DNA from: Mycoplasmatota bacterium
Lineage (GTDB): Bacteria; Bacillota_I; Bacilli_A; Acholeplasmatales; Acholeplasmataceae
Direction: 5' to 3'
Assembly: GCA_018622495.1 (NCBI GenBank)
Contig: CP076021.1
Coordinates: 620,001 to 684,000, forward strand
DNA length: 64,000 bases
Part shown: positions 53,277 through 63,650 of the stretch, piece by piece
Position numbering within the stretch: position 1 is the stretch's first letter
Layout: each line of letters starts with the position of its first letter
Notes under the pieces: generated by a model
The model's input: only the letters and a program-made list of their open reading frames with translations
Told to the model about the DNA's origin: nothing
The model's database searches: none
Made by a program: the position numbers and the translations under genes

Positions 53277-55892
53277 ATGAAGAAAATTACATTAATTGAT
53301 GGCAATTCAGTCATGTTTAGAGCTTATTATGCGACTGCATATCCAGGTGCTAAACTGATGCAATCTAGTAAAGGTGTTTATACGAATGCATTATTTGCGT
53401 TTGTTTCTATGTTTGAAAAAATAGTGACTGAAGATTCAACAAATGTATTGGTTGCTTTTGATACTAAAGAACCAACAAAACGTCATTTAAAATATGACCA
53501 ATATAAAGCAGGACGTGTAAAAATGCCTGAAGAACTTGGTCAACAAATTCCTATGATTTATGACTATATTAAACTCGATGGTGTAAAATTATATTTTAAA
53601 GCAGGATATGAAGCTGATGATATTATAGGAACCATTGCTAAGCAAGCTAGTGATAAAGGATATCAAGTTGATATATATTCTTCAGATAGAGATTTACTTC
53701 AATTAGTTAATGACTATACAACAGTGCATTTGCTTAAACGTGGCATGCAAGAAGTTGATGATTATACACCAAAGAAAATGTTTGAAAAATATGAATTAAG
53801 CCATGAACAATTTATTGATTTAAAAGCACTTATGGGTGATTCTTCAGATAACATTCCAGGCGTACCTGGTGTTGGTGAAAAAACTGGTATTAAATTATTA
53901 AAACAATATGGCACGTTAGAAAATATATATGCTCATAGTGATGAAATTAAAGGTAAACTAGGCGAAAAAATTAGAGATAATAAAGAACTTGCATTTATGA
54001 GTAAAGATTTAGCAACTATTATATTAGATGCTGATATTGATATTGATGTTGATCATATTAAAAAAGAAGAACCTGATCAAGGTGCACTTATTAAATTTTT
54101 TCAAAACTTTGATTTGCATATGTTTGTTAAAAAAATGGAACAACCCAAAGTTGTTGAAACATGGGAACCCATAGAAATAAAAACTGATAAAGAATTAAAA
54201 AAAGTATTAACGTCAGGTATCGCAGTTCATTTTGAATTTAGTGATTATAATTATCACAAATCAGATTTATGGGGTGTTGGTATTTCAAATGGTAAAAATC
54301 ATTACTTCTTAGATCCTTTATTTGTTATGCATTCAGAAGTTTTTACTGATTTCCTATTAGATGAAAAACAAGAAAAATATGTTTATGATTATAAAGCGTT
54401 AAAAGTATTTCTTATGTGGCAATTAAAAGATATTGAAGGTGTTACTTTTGATCTACTAATTGCAGCATATCTTATTAACTCACATTTGGGTAAAGAAGAA
54501 TTCAAAAGAATTGTTGCGGCATTTGATTATGAAGATATGCAATATGATGAACAGGTTTATGGCAAAGGTGCCAAAAAAGGATTACCACTTAAAGAGTTTT
54601 ATTTAAAACATGTTGCATCTAAAGCAAAAGCAATTTTTTCATTAAGAGATGAAATGTTAAAAACATTAAAAGATCAAGAACAACTTGAATTATTTAATGA
54701 TGTGGAAATGCCACTATGTGAAGTTTTAGCAAATATGGAATATGAAGGCCTAACAGTGGACCTTGAAGAATTAGATAAACAAGGAACGCTTCTACAATCA
54801 AGAATTAAAACAATTGAAGAAAATATTATTGAATTAGCTGGAGAGAAATTTAGTGTATCTAGTCCTAAACAATTAGGTATCATATTATTTGAAAAATTAG
54901 AGTTGCCTTATGCTAAAAAAACTAAAACAGGGTATTCAACAAATGTTGATGTTTTAAATAAATTAAAAGATAAACATCCGATTATTAATCTTATATTAGA
55001 ATTTAGACAACTATCAAAACTATATTCTACATATATTGTCGGTATTAAACAAAATGTTTTTGATGATGGAAAAGTACACACAATTTATATGCAAGCACTC
55101 ACAACGACCGGTAGACTTTCTTCATTAGATCCTAATTTACAAAATATCCCAATACGTTCACAAGAAGGACGAGAAATACGTAAATTATTTGTACCTAAAG
55201 CTGATATGTATTTACTGGGTGCCGATTACTCACAAATTGAATTACGTGTTTTAGCTGATGTTGCAGATGTTAAACAATTAATAGAAGCATTTAATCATCA
55301 TGAAGATATTCATACAAAAACTGCAAAAGCAATTTTTGATAAAGATGAAGTGGACTCTGAAATGAGGCGAGCAGCTAAAGCAGTTAACTTTGGTATCATT
55401 TACGGCATTGGTGCTTGGAGTTTATCAGAAGATATTCATGTTTCACCTAAAGAAGCACAAAAATTTATTGATGAATATTTGAATTTATATCCAGAAATTA
55501 AACAATATATGTTAGACATTGTTGAATTTGCAAAGGCTCATGGTTATGTTAAAACAATTATGAATCGTAGAAGATATATACCTGAATTGACTTCAAGTGT
55601 ATTTATGCAACGAGCATTTGGTGAAAGAACAGCATTAAACGCACCTATTCAAGGTAGCGCTGCAGATATATTGAAAAAAGCGATGATTGATTTATACAAA
55701 TATCTTAAAAAACATAAAAAACAATCTAAAATATTACTTCAAGTTCATGATGAACTTATCTTACAAGTACCAGAACATGAATTAGAAGAAATGAAAGAAA
55801 TCGTACCAAAAATGATGGGTGATGCAGTGAAGATGAAGGTTAAGCTAGAAACTTCATGTGACATAGGTAGAAGTTGGTATGAATTAAAATAG
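53277..55892 (+). CDS. polA: DNA polymerase I
   Basis: Pol I fills gaps and removes primers. The 871-residue protein has the 5'-3' exonuclease domain (residues 1-290, with LIDGNSVMFRAYYA and GDSSDNIPGVPGVG), a degenerate 3'-5' exonuclease-like domain lacking the DTE motif (AVHFEFSDYN), and the polymerase domain with TTGRLSSLDPNLQNIP, GADYSQIELRVLA (motif A), RRAAKAVNFGIIYG and VHDEL (motif C). So proofreading is probably absent, as in Bacillus and Thermus enzymes. The start at 53277 has GGAG with seven-base spacing; an ATG at 53271 is too close. mutM follows after eight bases. Confidence 0.97.
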   Translation: MKKITLIDGNSVMFRAYYATAYPGAKLMQSSKGVYTNALFAFVSMFEKIVTEDSTNVLVAFDTKEPTKRHLKYDQYKAGRVKMPEELGQQIPMIYDYIKLDGVKLYFKAGYEADDIIGTIAKQASDKGYQVDIYSSDRDLLQLVNDYTTVHLLKRGMQEVDDYTPKKMFEKYELSHEQFIDLKALMGDSSDNIPGVPGVGEKTGIKLLKQYGTLENIYAHSDEIKGKLGEKIRDNKELAFMSKDLATIILDADIDIDVDHIKKEEPDQGALIKFFQNFDLHMFVKKMEQPKVVETWEPIEIKTDKELKKVLTSGIAVHFEFSDYNYHKSDLWGVGISNGKNHYFLDPLFVMHSEVFTDFLLDEKQEKYVYDYKALKVFLMWQLKDIEGVTFDLLIAAYLINSHLGKEEFKRIVAAFDYEDMQYDEQVYGKGAKKGLPLKEFYLKHVASKAKAIFSLRDEMLKTLKDQEQLELFNDVEMPLCEVLANMEYEGLTVDLEELDKQGTLLQSRIKTIEENIIELAGEKFSVSSPKQLGIILFEKLELPYAKKTKTGYSTNVDVLNKLKDKHPIINLILEFRQLSKLYSTYIVGIKQNVFDDGKVHTIYMQALTTTGRLSSLDPNLQNIPIRSQEGREIRKLFVPKADMYLLGADYSQIELRVLADVADVKQLIEAFNHHEDIHTKTAKAIFDKDEVDSEMRRAAKAVNFGIIYGIGAWSLSEDIHVSPKEAQKFIDEYLNLYPEIKQYMLDIVEFAKAHGYVKTIMNRRRYIPELTSSVFMQRAFGERTALNAPIQGSAADILKKAMIDLYKYLKKHKKQSKILLQVHDELILQVPEHELEEMKEIVPKMMGDAVKMKVKLETSCDIGRSWYELK

Positions 55893-55900
55893 GTGATTAA

Positions 55901-56712
55901 ATGCCGAATTACCAGAAGTAGAAACAGTAAGACTTACATTATTAAAATTGGTTAAAGATGCTAAAATAATAGATATTTCTTATGATTATGCACCCATCAT
56001 AAAGATGGATCCAACGCTTTTTATTAATCGTGTGAAATATCAAAGTATTCACGATATCGAAAGATATGGAAAATATTTAGTTTTTATTTTAGATACGGAT
56101 GCGATGATTATGCATATGCGTATGGAAGGTAAATTTTACATTAAAAAAATAAATGATCATGTATCATCTCATGAGCATGTGATATTTAGTTTTTCTGATG
56201 GTAGACAAATGAGATATCATGATGTTAGAAAATTTGGAACTATTCATTTATTAGATAAAAATAGTTATAAAAATCAGTATCCAATCAATGGTTTAGGAAA
56301 AGAACCTAAAGATTTAGATCCTCTTGATTTTTATCAATTAATTCATCATAGAAAAACAGCGATTAAAAATGTTTTATTAAATCAACACATAATAAGTGGA
56401 CTTGGGAATATATATGTTGATGAAACTTTATTTCTAAGTGGTATACATCCAAAAAGACTTGCAAATAAAATCACAAAAAAAGAAGCATCTAAACTTGTGA
56501 CATCAGCAAGAGAGGTTTTAGATAAAGCGATTGCTTTAGGTGGCTCTACAATTAGAAGTTATACATCATCTCTTGGCGTACATGGGCGTTTTCAAAATGA
56601 ACTTAATGTTCATACGAAATTCGGTGAACCATGCCCTAAATGCCAAAATACTATCGTTAAAATGAAAGTTGGAGGACGAACATCATATGTCTGTGAATCT
56701 TGCCAAAAGTAA
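55901..56712 (+). pseudogene. mutM: Formamidopyrimidine-DNA glycosylase (MutM/Fpg) with a one-base frame disruption at its start
   Basis: Fpg removes oxidised guanine and cuts at the site. The ATG at 55901 is followed by CCG and AATTACCAG; adding one G restores MPELPEVETVRLTL, the obligatory N-terminus with the catalytic Pro and Glu. From about 55908 the correct frame runs to 56712 and shows the MHMRMEGKFY helix, a Lys in NVLLNQHIISGLGNIYVDE and the C-terminal zinc finger CPKCQ...CESCQ. The repaired length is 270 residues. Without the base, translation would need to start at about 55948 and lose the active site. The CoaE start overlaps its end. Confidence 0.87.
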
Positions 56713-57289
56713 AATTATAGGTTTAACGGGTGGAATTGCTACAGGCAAGTCCACTGTTTCATCTTATTTAATAGGCAAAGGATATATTGTGATTGACTCC
56801 GATAAAATTGTGCATCACTTATGGGTATCTCATCAATTAATGATTAAACAAGTTAAACTAGCATTCTCATTAAATAATCAACAAGATTTGAGAAAACAAG
56901 TAGCAGACATAGTTTTTGGTGATTTGGAAAAACTAAATCAATTAAATCAAATTGTGCATCCGTTTGTTTTTGAAGAAATAGATAAGCAATTAAAGTTATA
57001 TAAAGAAGAAAAAATAATATTTATTGATATGCCTCTGTTATTTGAAATTAATTATCAAAGTCATTGCGATAAGACATGGTTAGTCTATGCACCTAGAGAA
57101 ACACAATTAAACCGTATGCTAACAAGAGATAACCTAACAGAAAATGAAGCTTTAAAAAGAATTAATGCTCAGATGAGCATTGAAGAAAAGAAAAATCTAG
57201 CAACTAAAGTCATTGATAATGATGGATCAATGAAACATTTATATAAACAAATAGATAAATTATTAGACGAGGAAGAGAATGAAGAATAG
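56687..57289 (+). CDS. coaE: Dephospho-CoA kinase
   Basis: CoaE performs the last step of coenzyme A synthesis. The 200-residue protein has the P-loop IGLTGGIATGKST (about 11-23), the DSDKIVHHL motif and FIDMPLLFE (about 110). The start at 56687 is preferred; an upstream ATG (56669) overlaps mutM more and adds residues before the conserved N-terminus. It overlaps mutM by 26 bases and dnaB by 11. The mutM-coaE linkage is common in Bacillota. Confidence 0.94.
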   Translation: MSVNLAKSKIIGLTGGIATGKSTVSSYLIGKGYIVIDSDKIVHHLWVSHQLMIKQVKLAFSLNNQQDLRKQVADIVFGDLEKLNQLNQIVHPFVFEEIDKQLKLYKEEKIIFIDMPLLFEINYQSHCDKTWLVYAPRETQLNRMLTRDNLTENEALKRINAQMSIEEKKNLATKVIDNDGSMKHLYKQIDKLLDEEENEE

Positions 57290-58439
57290 TTCAAATTTTA
57301 AAATATATATGCAATCAAATTTAAGCAATAGTGATTTTAAAGTACTATCACTTTTATACCAACCATTATTGGGTATGGAAGCATATGCGATATACACTAC
57401 TTTTTATCATTTAGTGCAAGATAAACAACAAAATGAAACGACACATCAAATACTGTTTGATCTATTAAATTTAAAACAAACTAATTTTTTGAAAATGAGA
57501 CAAAAGTTAGAAGCTTTAAGTTTAATTGAAACATATCAAAAAGCAGACGAATACATTTATATTTTAAAAACACCACTGACAGCGAAACAATTTTTAACTG
57601 ATACAGTTTTTGGATCATATTTACAATCTGAAATTGGTGAAGAAAACTTAAATGTTTTAATTGATATATTTAAAAAAGAAGACCCTATGATTAATGATTT
57701 TAAAAATATTTCGAAATCATTTGATGCACTATATGAATTTAAGCAATTAAATCTATTGAAAGTTGATCATTTATTAGAAGGGCGTATTCAAAATCAAGGG
57801 TTACTCATCAAATCTCAATTTGATTTTAATGGATTTGTTGAATTATTACCTGAACGTTTAAAAACATCTGCGTTAATTAATAAAAAATTACAAGAGACTT
57901 TAGAAAAGATTGCTTATGTTTATCAATTTGATATTTCTGATATGGTTGAAATCTATAAAAATGCATCTATGAGTAAACAAGCAGTTAATTACCAAGCTTT
58001 AAATTTTAAAGCGAAACAACACTTTGAAAATAAAAATCAAGTGTTAACGATTAAGGAAAAAACAAATTCTGAAGTTGATTTAGTAGAAAAAGCAACACCA
58101 TATGAAATTGTATCTAAGTTTGCTAAAGTTAATCAACAAGGGCTTGCATTATCAACTGCATTTCAGTTATTGGAAAGAAATCATGTTGAACCTGGTATAA
58201 TTAATGTAATACTTATGTTAGTATTAAAAAATAAAGATGGTATATTACCACATATTAACTATATGGAAAAAGTTTTAAACGATTGGTTAAATAAAGGTAT
58301 TAGAACCACTGAAGATGCGATCAATTATGCATCGAAATTAGAAAGTTCATTTGAGAAAAAACCAACGAAGAAGAAAAAGACTGGTGAACCTGATTGGATG
58401 GATGACTATATGAAGAAAATTGCGGAGATGGAGGTATGA
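57279..58439 (+). CDS. dnaB: Replication initiation and membrane attachment protein DnaB (helicase loader partner)
   Basis: In Bacillus naming, DnaB acts with DnaD and DnaI to load the replicative helicase. The 386-residue protein has an N-terminal winged-helix region (LSNSDFKVLSLLYQPLLGMEAY) and a C-terminal DnaB/DnaD domain (ATPYEIVSKF, EPGIINVILMLVL, HINYMEKVLNDWLNKGI). A Lys-rich tail ends in EPDWMDDYM. It overlaps coaE and directly precedes dnaI. This is not the replicative helicase. Confidence 0.9.
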   Translation: MKNSSNFKIYMQSNLSNSDFKVLSLLYQPLLGMEAYAIYTTFYHLVQDKQQNETTHQILFDLLNLKQTNFLKMRQKLEALSLIETYQKADEYIYILKTPLTAKQFLTDTVFGSYLQSEIGEENLNVLIDIFKKEDPMINDFKNISKSFDALYEFKQLNLLKVDHLLEGRIQNQGLLIKSQFDFNGFVELLPERLKTSALINKKLQETLEKIAYVYQFDISDMVEIYKNASMSKQAVNYQALNFKAKQHFENKNQVLTIKEKTNSEVDLVEKATPYEIVSKFAKVNQQGLALSTAFQLLERNHVEPGIINVILMLVLKNKDGILPHINYMEKVLNDWLNKGIRTTEDAINYASKLESSFEKKPTKKKKTGEPDWMDDYMKKIAEMEV

Positions 58440-58441
58440 TG

Positions 58442-59254
58442 ATGAATTTATCTGAAATGAGAAAAGAAATTGCACGATTTGAAGAAACTAAAGATTTAAA
58501 TGTTAATGATGTAGATGTTAATAAAGTTTATCAATATATTGTGCAAAAACAAGAAAATCCAATTAAAGATGGATATGAAATCATGTTAAAAAGTGATCCT
58601 TATATTGAAATTTATTATCGTCCAACCAAAGAGAAAGCAACTGAAATCAAAAAGTCACGCATGAGACATCATTTAAAATTCTATGATAGTGAGGTCTACA
58701 TTCAAGATGCAACTTTAAGTGAATTTGATTGTTATAACGAAGAACGCGTACAAGCATTTGAAAAAGCACAATATTTCTTAGATCATTATCGTAAAAACCA
58801 ATATGAGCAAGGTATGTATATCCATGGACAATATGGGACAGGGAAATCATATTTATTATCAGCTATTGCACAAGAACTTGCACAAAGAGGCGTTACAGTC
58901 TTATTTGTTTATATGCCTGATTTAACAAGAAGTTTAAAACAAGGAATGAATGAAGGTAATTTAGAAGAACGTGTGAATAAACTTAAACAAGCTGATGTCT
59001 TAATGATGGATGACTTTGGCGGTGAAAATGTAAGTACATGGTTTAGAGATGAAATCTTAATTCCTGTCTTGCAATATAGATTATCAGCGAAACTACCTGT
59101 CTTTATGTCTAGTAATTATTCACATTTACAATTGCTTGATATTATGACATTAGTTAAAGATGAATCAGGAAGATCAAAAGCAGGTCGATTAATTCAACGA
59201 TTAAAGGATTTAATGATATATATTAAATTAACAGAAATACCTTTCAAACATTGA
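58442..59254 (+). CDS. dnaI: Primosomal protein DnaI (AAA+ helicase loader)
   Basis: DnaI loads the replicative helicase onto DNA. The 270-residue protein has an N-terminal DnaI-specific region (residues 1-100) and an AAA+ domain with Walker A GQYGTGKSYLLSA (about 125-137), Walker B VLMMDDFGGE, sensor 1 (FMSSNYS) and a C-terminal Arg region. Three overlapping ATGs occur at 58436, 58439 and 58442; the last has the best spacing to GGAGG. It follows dnaB in the same order as in Bacillus. Confidence 0.94.
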   Translation: MNLSEMRKEIARFEETKDLNVNDVDVNKVYQYIVQKQENPIKDGYEIMLKSDPYIEIYYRPTKEKATEIKKSRMRHHLKFYDSEVYIQDATLSEFDCYNEERVQAFEKAQYFLDHYRKNQYEQGMYIHGQYGTGKSYLLSAIAQELAQRGVTVLFVYMPDLTRSLKQGMNEGNLEERVNKLKQADVLMMDDFGGENVSTWFRDEILIPVLQYRLSAKLPVFMSSNYSHLQLLDIMTLVKDESGRSKAGRLIQRLKDLMIYIKLTEIPFKH

Positions 59255-59282
59255 TTTTAATTGTGTTTTATTAAATTAGTGA

Positions 59283-59288
59283 TATAAT
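59283..59288 (+). promoter_or_regulatory. -10 element of thrS
   Basis: TATAAT with a poor -35 (TTGTGT, 16 bases upstream) lies just before the T-box leader. Confidence 0.5.
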
Positions 59289-59294
59289 ATTAAT

Positions 59295-59510
59295 TGAAAA
59301 CGAAGATAAGGATAACATTAAATCCACTTAAAAAGCGACGTAGAATGGTGAAAGCTACGAAGGATGAAAATGACTCCCTTTGAGTTGGCAATGAAAACAT
59401 TGTCCGTAGGACTTGCGTTAAAAGTTTTTGAGGGCTAGAATCAATTCTAGAACTAAGGTGGTACCGCGATATAATCGTCCTTAGAAGTTATTTTCTAAGG
59501 GCATTTTTTA
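59295..59510 (+). promoter_or_regulatory. T-box riboswitch upstream of thrS
   Basis: The leader senses uncharged tRNA-Thr and permits read-through into thrS. It contains the T-box core AAGGTGGTACCGCG at 59455-59468, a preceding perfect small hairpin (CTAGAAT/ATTCTAG, 59435-59450) and a terminator stem (59479-59500) with T6. The 5' part (59300-59400) would form Stem I with a K-turn/GA-type region; an ACT triplet at 59373-59375 is a possible Thr specifier, but I could not fold it to confirm. Confidence 0.92.
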
Positions 59511-59530
59511 TAAGATAAGGAGAGATTTAA

Positions 59531-61453
59531 ATGATTAAAATTACATTTCCTGATGGAAGTCAAAAAGAATTTGAACAAAATATCACACCAAAGGAGATTG
59601 CTTCATCGATTGCAATAAGTTTAGCGAAAAAGTCGATTGCTGCAGTATTTAATGATCAATACATTGAAATGTCTAGACCATTAACAGAAGATGGACATCT
59701 TTCTTTATTAACGAAAAAGGATGAGAAAGCAATTAATGTATTAAGACATTCTACTGCACATCTTATGGCACAAGCAATCACTAAGTTATATCCAGGTGCT
59801 TGTTTTGGTGTAGGTCCATATATTGATGAAGGTTATTATTATGATGTTGATTTTGGTGATGAAAAAGTCAACGATGAAGATTTACTAAAAATTGAAAAAG
59901 AAATGAAAAAACTTGCTGAGCAAGGTTTTGATATAGTTCGTGAAGAAGTATCTTATGAACAAGCTAAAGAAATTTTTAAAAATGACCCTTATAAATTGGA
60001 AATCATTGAAGATTATAAAGATGATCAATTATCTGTATATCGTCAAGGAGATTTTGTTGATTTATGTCGAGGCGGACATGTCGCTAACACAAAAGAAATC
60101 AAACATTTTAAATTACTAAGTTTAGCTGGTGCATATTGGCGTGGTAACTCAAATAATAAGATGTTACAACGTATTTATGGTACAAGTTTTTTCTCACAAA
60201 AAGACTTAGATGATTATCTTGTTCTTTTACAAGAAAGAAAAGAAAGAGATCATCGTAAACTAGGTAAAGAACTCGGACTATTTTTCTTAAATAAAGATGC
60301 TGGACAAGGACTTCCTTTTTGGTTACCAAAAGGTGCTACAATTAGACGAGTTATAGAACGTTATATCACAGATAAAGAAATTAGTCTTGGTTATCTTCAT
60401 GTCTATACACCAATTTTAGGTAGTAAGACATTATATGAAACATCAGGCCACTGGGATCATTATCAAGATTCAATGTTTCCACCAATGGACATGGGTGATG
60501 GAGAAATGTTAGTTGTTCGTCCAATGAATTGTCCTCATCATATGTTAGTTTATAAAAATGACGTTCACAGTTATAGAGAATTACCACTTAGAATTGCAGA
60601 ATTAGGCATGATGCATCGTTATGAAAAAAGTGGCGCATTATCTGGACTGCAACGCGTGAGACAAATGACTTTAAATGATGCGCATATCTTTGTAAGTCCT
60701 GATCAAATTAAAGATGAGTTTAAAAGAACAGTTGCATTAATGCTAGAAGTATATCAAGACTTTAATATTACTGATTATGAATTTAGAGTAAGTTATCGTG
60801 ATAAAGATGATAAAGAAAAATACTTTCCAAATGATGACATGTGGAATCGTGCGTAAAAGATGCTTAAAGAAGCAATGGATGAATTAGGTATGAATTACTA
60901 TGAAGCCATAGGAGAAGCAGCATTTTATGGTCCTAAACTAGATGTTCAAGTTAAAACTGCATTAGGAAATCAAGAAACTTTATCTACAATTCAATTAGAT
61001 TTCTTATTACCTGAAAGATTTGATTTAACATATGTTGGTGAAGATGGTAAAAATAATCACCGACCAGTCGTGATTCATCGTGGTATTGTATCTACTATGG
61101 AAAGATTTGTTGCATATTTAACTGAAGAATATAAAGGCGCATTTCCATTTTGGTTAGCACCGGTACAAGTAAGAGTCTTACCAGTACATAATGAATATCA
61201 TCGTGCTTATGCACAACAAATTGTAGAAAAAATGCAACATGCAGGTCATCGTGTTGAAATTGATTTAAGAGATGAAAAACTTGGCTATAAAATTAGAGAA
61301 GTACAATCACAAAAAATTCCATACTCACTTGTATTAGGTGATAAGGAAAAAGAAGAAGGTCTTGTAACATATCGTGCATATGGCTCACAAAAACAAGTGA
61401 GTGTATCAGTTGATGCATTTATGGAAATGATTGAGAAATTATCAATTAAATAA
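59531..61453 (+). pseudogene. thrS: Threonyl-tRNA synthetase with an in-frame stop codon
   Basis: ThrRS charges tRNA-Thr and edits Ser-tRNA. The frame has TGS and editing domains at the N-terminus ([15 protein letters not shown]), then the class II core with RPMNCPHHM and [11 protein letters not shown], and the C-terminal anticodon domain. A TAA at 60854-60856 interrupts the same frame (codon 442) inside the conserved MWNRAEKML-like segment, where GAA (Glu) is expected. The frame resumes at once ([11 protein letters not shown]) to 61453, 640 codons in all, a normal length. ThrRS is essential, so read-through, a second copy elsewhere, or a base error must explain it. Confidence 0.9.
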
Positions 61454-61477
61454 AAATAGAAAACGGATGGTGAACAA

Positions 61478-62380
61478 ATGTTAGAAGTGAAACAAGCAAA
61501 AATGATGTATGGTGATTTAGTTGCTGTCGATCATTTATCATTTAATATTAAACCCGGTGAAATATTTGGTTTATTAGGAACAAATGGTGCTGGTAAAACA
61601 ACAACCTTTAGAATGATAATGGGTTTATTAGAACCAACTGAAGGTGAAGTTTTATTTGAAGGGCAAAATATTGGTTATCACAATGTTAATGAAATTGGCT
61701 ATATGATTGAAGAACGCAGTTTATTAACTAAAATAACAGTTAAAGAACTTATGCTATTTTTTGGTCAATTAAAAGATATGGAACCTAAAGTAATCTTAGA
61801 ACGTTTAGATTATTGGTTAAACCGTTTTGATATTGTATCATATAAAGATAAAAAGATTAAAGAACTTTCTAAAGGTAATCAACAAAAAATTCAGTTTATT
61901 TCAGCATTGATAAACAATCCTAAATTACTGGTTCTAGATGAACCTTTTAGTGGACTAGATCCTATTAATACAGAATTATTTGTTGAAGTGATAAGAGATT
62001 TTCAAGAACGAGGATGCATGGTTGTATTTTCATCACATCAACTTGATCATGTTGAATCATTTTGCGAGCAAATTATTATTTTAGAAAAAGGAAAAGCAGT
62101 TATTGAAGGCAAAGTATCTGATATTAAAAAAGATTTTAAAAAACATAAAATTAGAATCGTTGGTGATGTTGATACGGCTTTGTTAAGTCAAATACCTGGT
62201 GTATATGATGTTGTGAACAATGCTAATGAAATCATTGTTAGAATTGAAAACGAAGATGTAGCAGCAGAAGTCTTTGCTTATGTAAAAACATGCAATCATA
62301 TTTCGAAATATGATGTTGAACAAGCGAGTCTATCAGAAATATTTGTAGAAAAGGTAGGTCGCAAAAATGAAGAAGTTTAG
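61478..62380 (+). CDS. ABC transporter ATPase (ABC-2 / NatA-like)
   Basis: This 300-residue ATPase has Walker A GTNGAGKTTT (about 37-46), signature LSKGNQQK, Walker B LLVLDEPFSGLD and the H-loop SSHQLDHVE, followed by a C-terminal regulatory extension (about 215-300). It pairs with the permease gene that overlaps its end by 14 bases. NatA-type exporters move sodium, drugs or peptides; the substrate here is unknown. GGTG lies before the ATG. Confidence 0.93.
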   Translation: MLEVKQAKMMYGDLVAVDHLSFNIKPGEIFGLLGTNGAGKTTTFRMIMGLLEPTEGEVLFEGQNIGYHNVNEIGYMIEERSLLTKITVKELMLFFGQLKDMEPKVILERLDYWLNRFDIVSYKDKKIKELSKGNQQKIQFISALINNPKLLVLDEPFSGLDPINTELFVEVIRDFQERGCMVVFSSHQLDHVESFCEQIIILEKGKAVIEGKVSDIKKDFKKHKIRIVGDVDTALLSQIPGVYDVVNNANEIIVRIENEDVAAEVFAYVKTCNHISKYDVEQASLSEIFVEKVGRKNEEV

Positions 62381-63605
62381 ATTTTTAATTAAATATGGAT
62401 TAGGGAAACGCTTAAAGCGTAAAGCATTTATCATCTCTAATATCATTGTATTATTGTTAACAATAGTGATTGTTAATATTCCTCAAATAATAGATTTGTT
62501 TTCAAGTGATGAAGTGATTGAAAATATTTATATTGAAGTGCAAAACGATACTGATGAACCTTTATTAGTTGATGAACTAGATGATTGGCTTAATCAAGGA
62601 TTAGTTGAAGATTTATATATTATTTCTGAGATTAATGCATTTAACGAAGATGATTTTTGGTTGGATGATTCAGTTGATATGATCTTTGTATTTAGTGGTG
62701 ATATTAATCACCCACAAGTTGATATGTATTCAAAATATCCTGACTCAAATGCGAATTATCAAAGTTCAATCTCATTATTTTTAATTGATTATCAAGTTGC
62801 AGGATATCAATCACCGTTATATGTTGAAAATTTTGCGCCTGATTATGAAGACCCAGATCAAACTGCATTTGTTAATTCTATAAGTAGTTTATTAGTATTA
62901 CCGATTTTTCTTTTAATTATTATGGCAACTCAATTTGTTGGTGTTGATATTATTGAAGAAAAATCATCAAAAGCGATTGAAACAATTATTGCAAGTGTCC
63001 CTGCTAAAATTCATTTCTTATCCAAGGTAACATCAGCGATACTTTTCGTGATTATACAATCGTCACTGGTCTTAGTTTATGGTACTATAGCAGCTTTAAT
63101 TTCTAGGTTATTTGTAAGTAGTAGTGGTGCTGATACTGATAGTTTATTGCAAGTATTAGGACAACTTCTTCCAAATTGGCCATTGATATTATTATTTACA
63201 ATACTTTTCACTTTTATTGGCGCAATTTTCTATTTAGTGATTGCAGCAATGTTTGCATCAATGGCAGTGACACAAGAAGATTATCAACAATTTCAAACAC
63301 CATTAATGATGACTTTACTCGTAGCTTATTATATTGCAATATTTGGTTCAGTTACTGGTGGTACAGGTTTCTTAGCAGTGATGAGTTTTATTCCAATATT
63401 TACGCCTATTGTGGCACCTATTGCATATGCAATCGGGGCAATATCACTTGTGGGTACAATTATAGCTGTCTTTGTTAGTATTGCAATCATGGTTTTAAGT
63501 TTATACTTAGTAGCACCTATATATAAAATTGCAATATTAAGTTATGAACAAACTAAATTTGGTAAACGAATTAAAGGGTATTTTAAAAAAGCATTTAAAA
63601 AATAA
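62367..63605 (+). CDS. ABC-2 type permease (NatB-like)
   Basis: This 412-residue membrane protein has one N-terminal membrane helix (about residues 22-45), a large acidic extracellular domain (about 50-165) and five to six C-terminal membrane segments, with IIEEKSSKAIETIIASVP (the ABC-2 coupling motif) at about 193-210. It forms the exporter with the upstream ATPase, overlapping its stop. The extracellular domain is like that of NatB/YhaP transporters. The basic C-terminal tail is cytoplasmic. Confidence 0.9.
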   Translation: MKKFRFLIKYGLGKRLKRKAFIISNIIVLLLTIVIVNIPQIIDLFSSDEVIENIYIEVQNDTDEPLLVDELDDWLNQGLVEDLYIISEINAFNEDDFWLDDSVDMIFVFSGDINHPQVDMYSKYPDSNANYQSSISLFLIDYQVAGYQSPLYVENFAPDYEDPDQTAFVNSISSLLVLPIFLLIIMATQFVGVDIIEEKSSKAIETIIASVPAKIHFLSKVTSAILFVIIQSSLVLVYGTIAALISRLFVSSSGADTDSLLQVLGQLLPNWPLILLFTILFTFIGAIFYLVIAAMFASMAVTQEDYQQFQTPLMMTLLVAYYIAIFGSVTGGTGFLAVMSFIPIFTPIVAPIAYAIGAISLVGTIIAVFVSIAIMVLSLYLVAPIYKIAILSYEQTKFGKRIKGYFKKAFKK

Positions 63606-63607
63606 AC

Positions 63608-63632
63608 AAAAAGCCCTATTTGGGCTTTTTAG
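63608..63632 (+). terminator. Rho-independent terminator
   Basis: AAAAAGCCC pairs with GGGCTTTTT, with loop TATTT, right after the ABC-2 permease. Confidence 0.85.
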
Positions 63633-63650
63633 ATTTGTGAGGGAAAAAAT

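Noticed and set aside
60857-61453. Second half of thrS as a separate gene
   Set aside because: It shares the frame with the first part, has no ribosome site before its ATG and begins in the middle of a conserved core segment.
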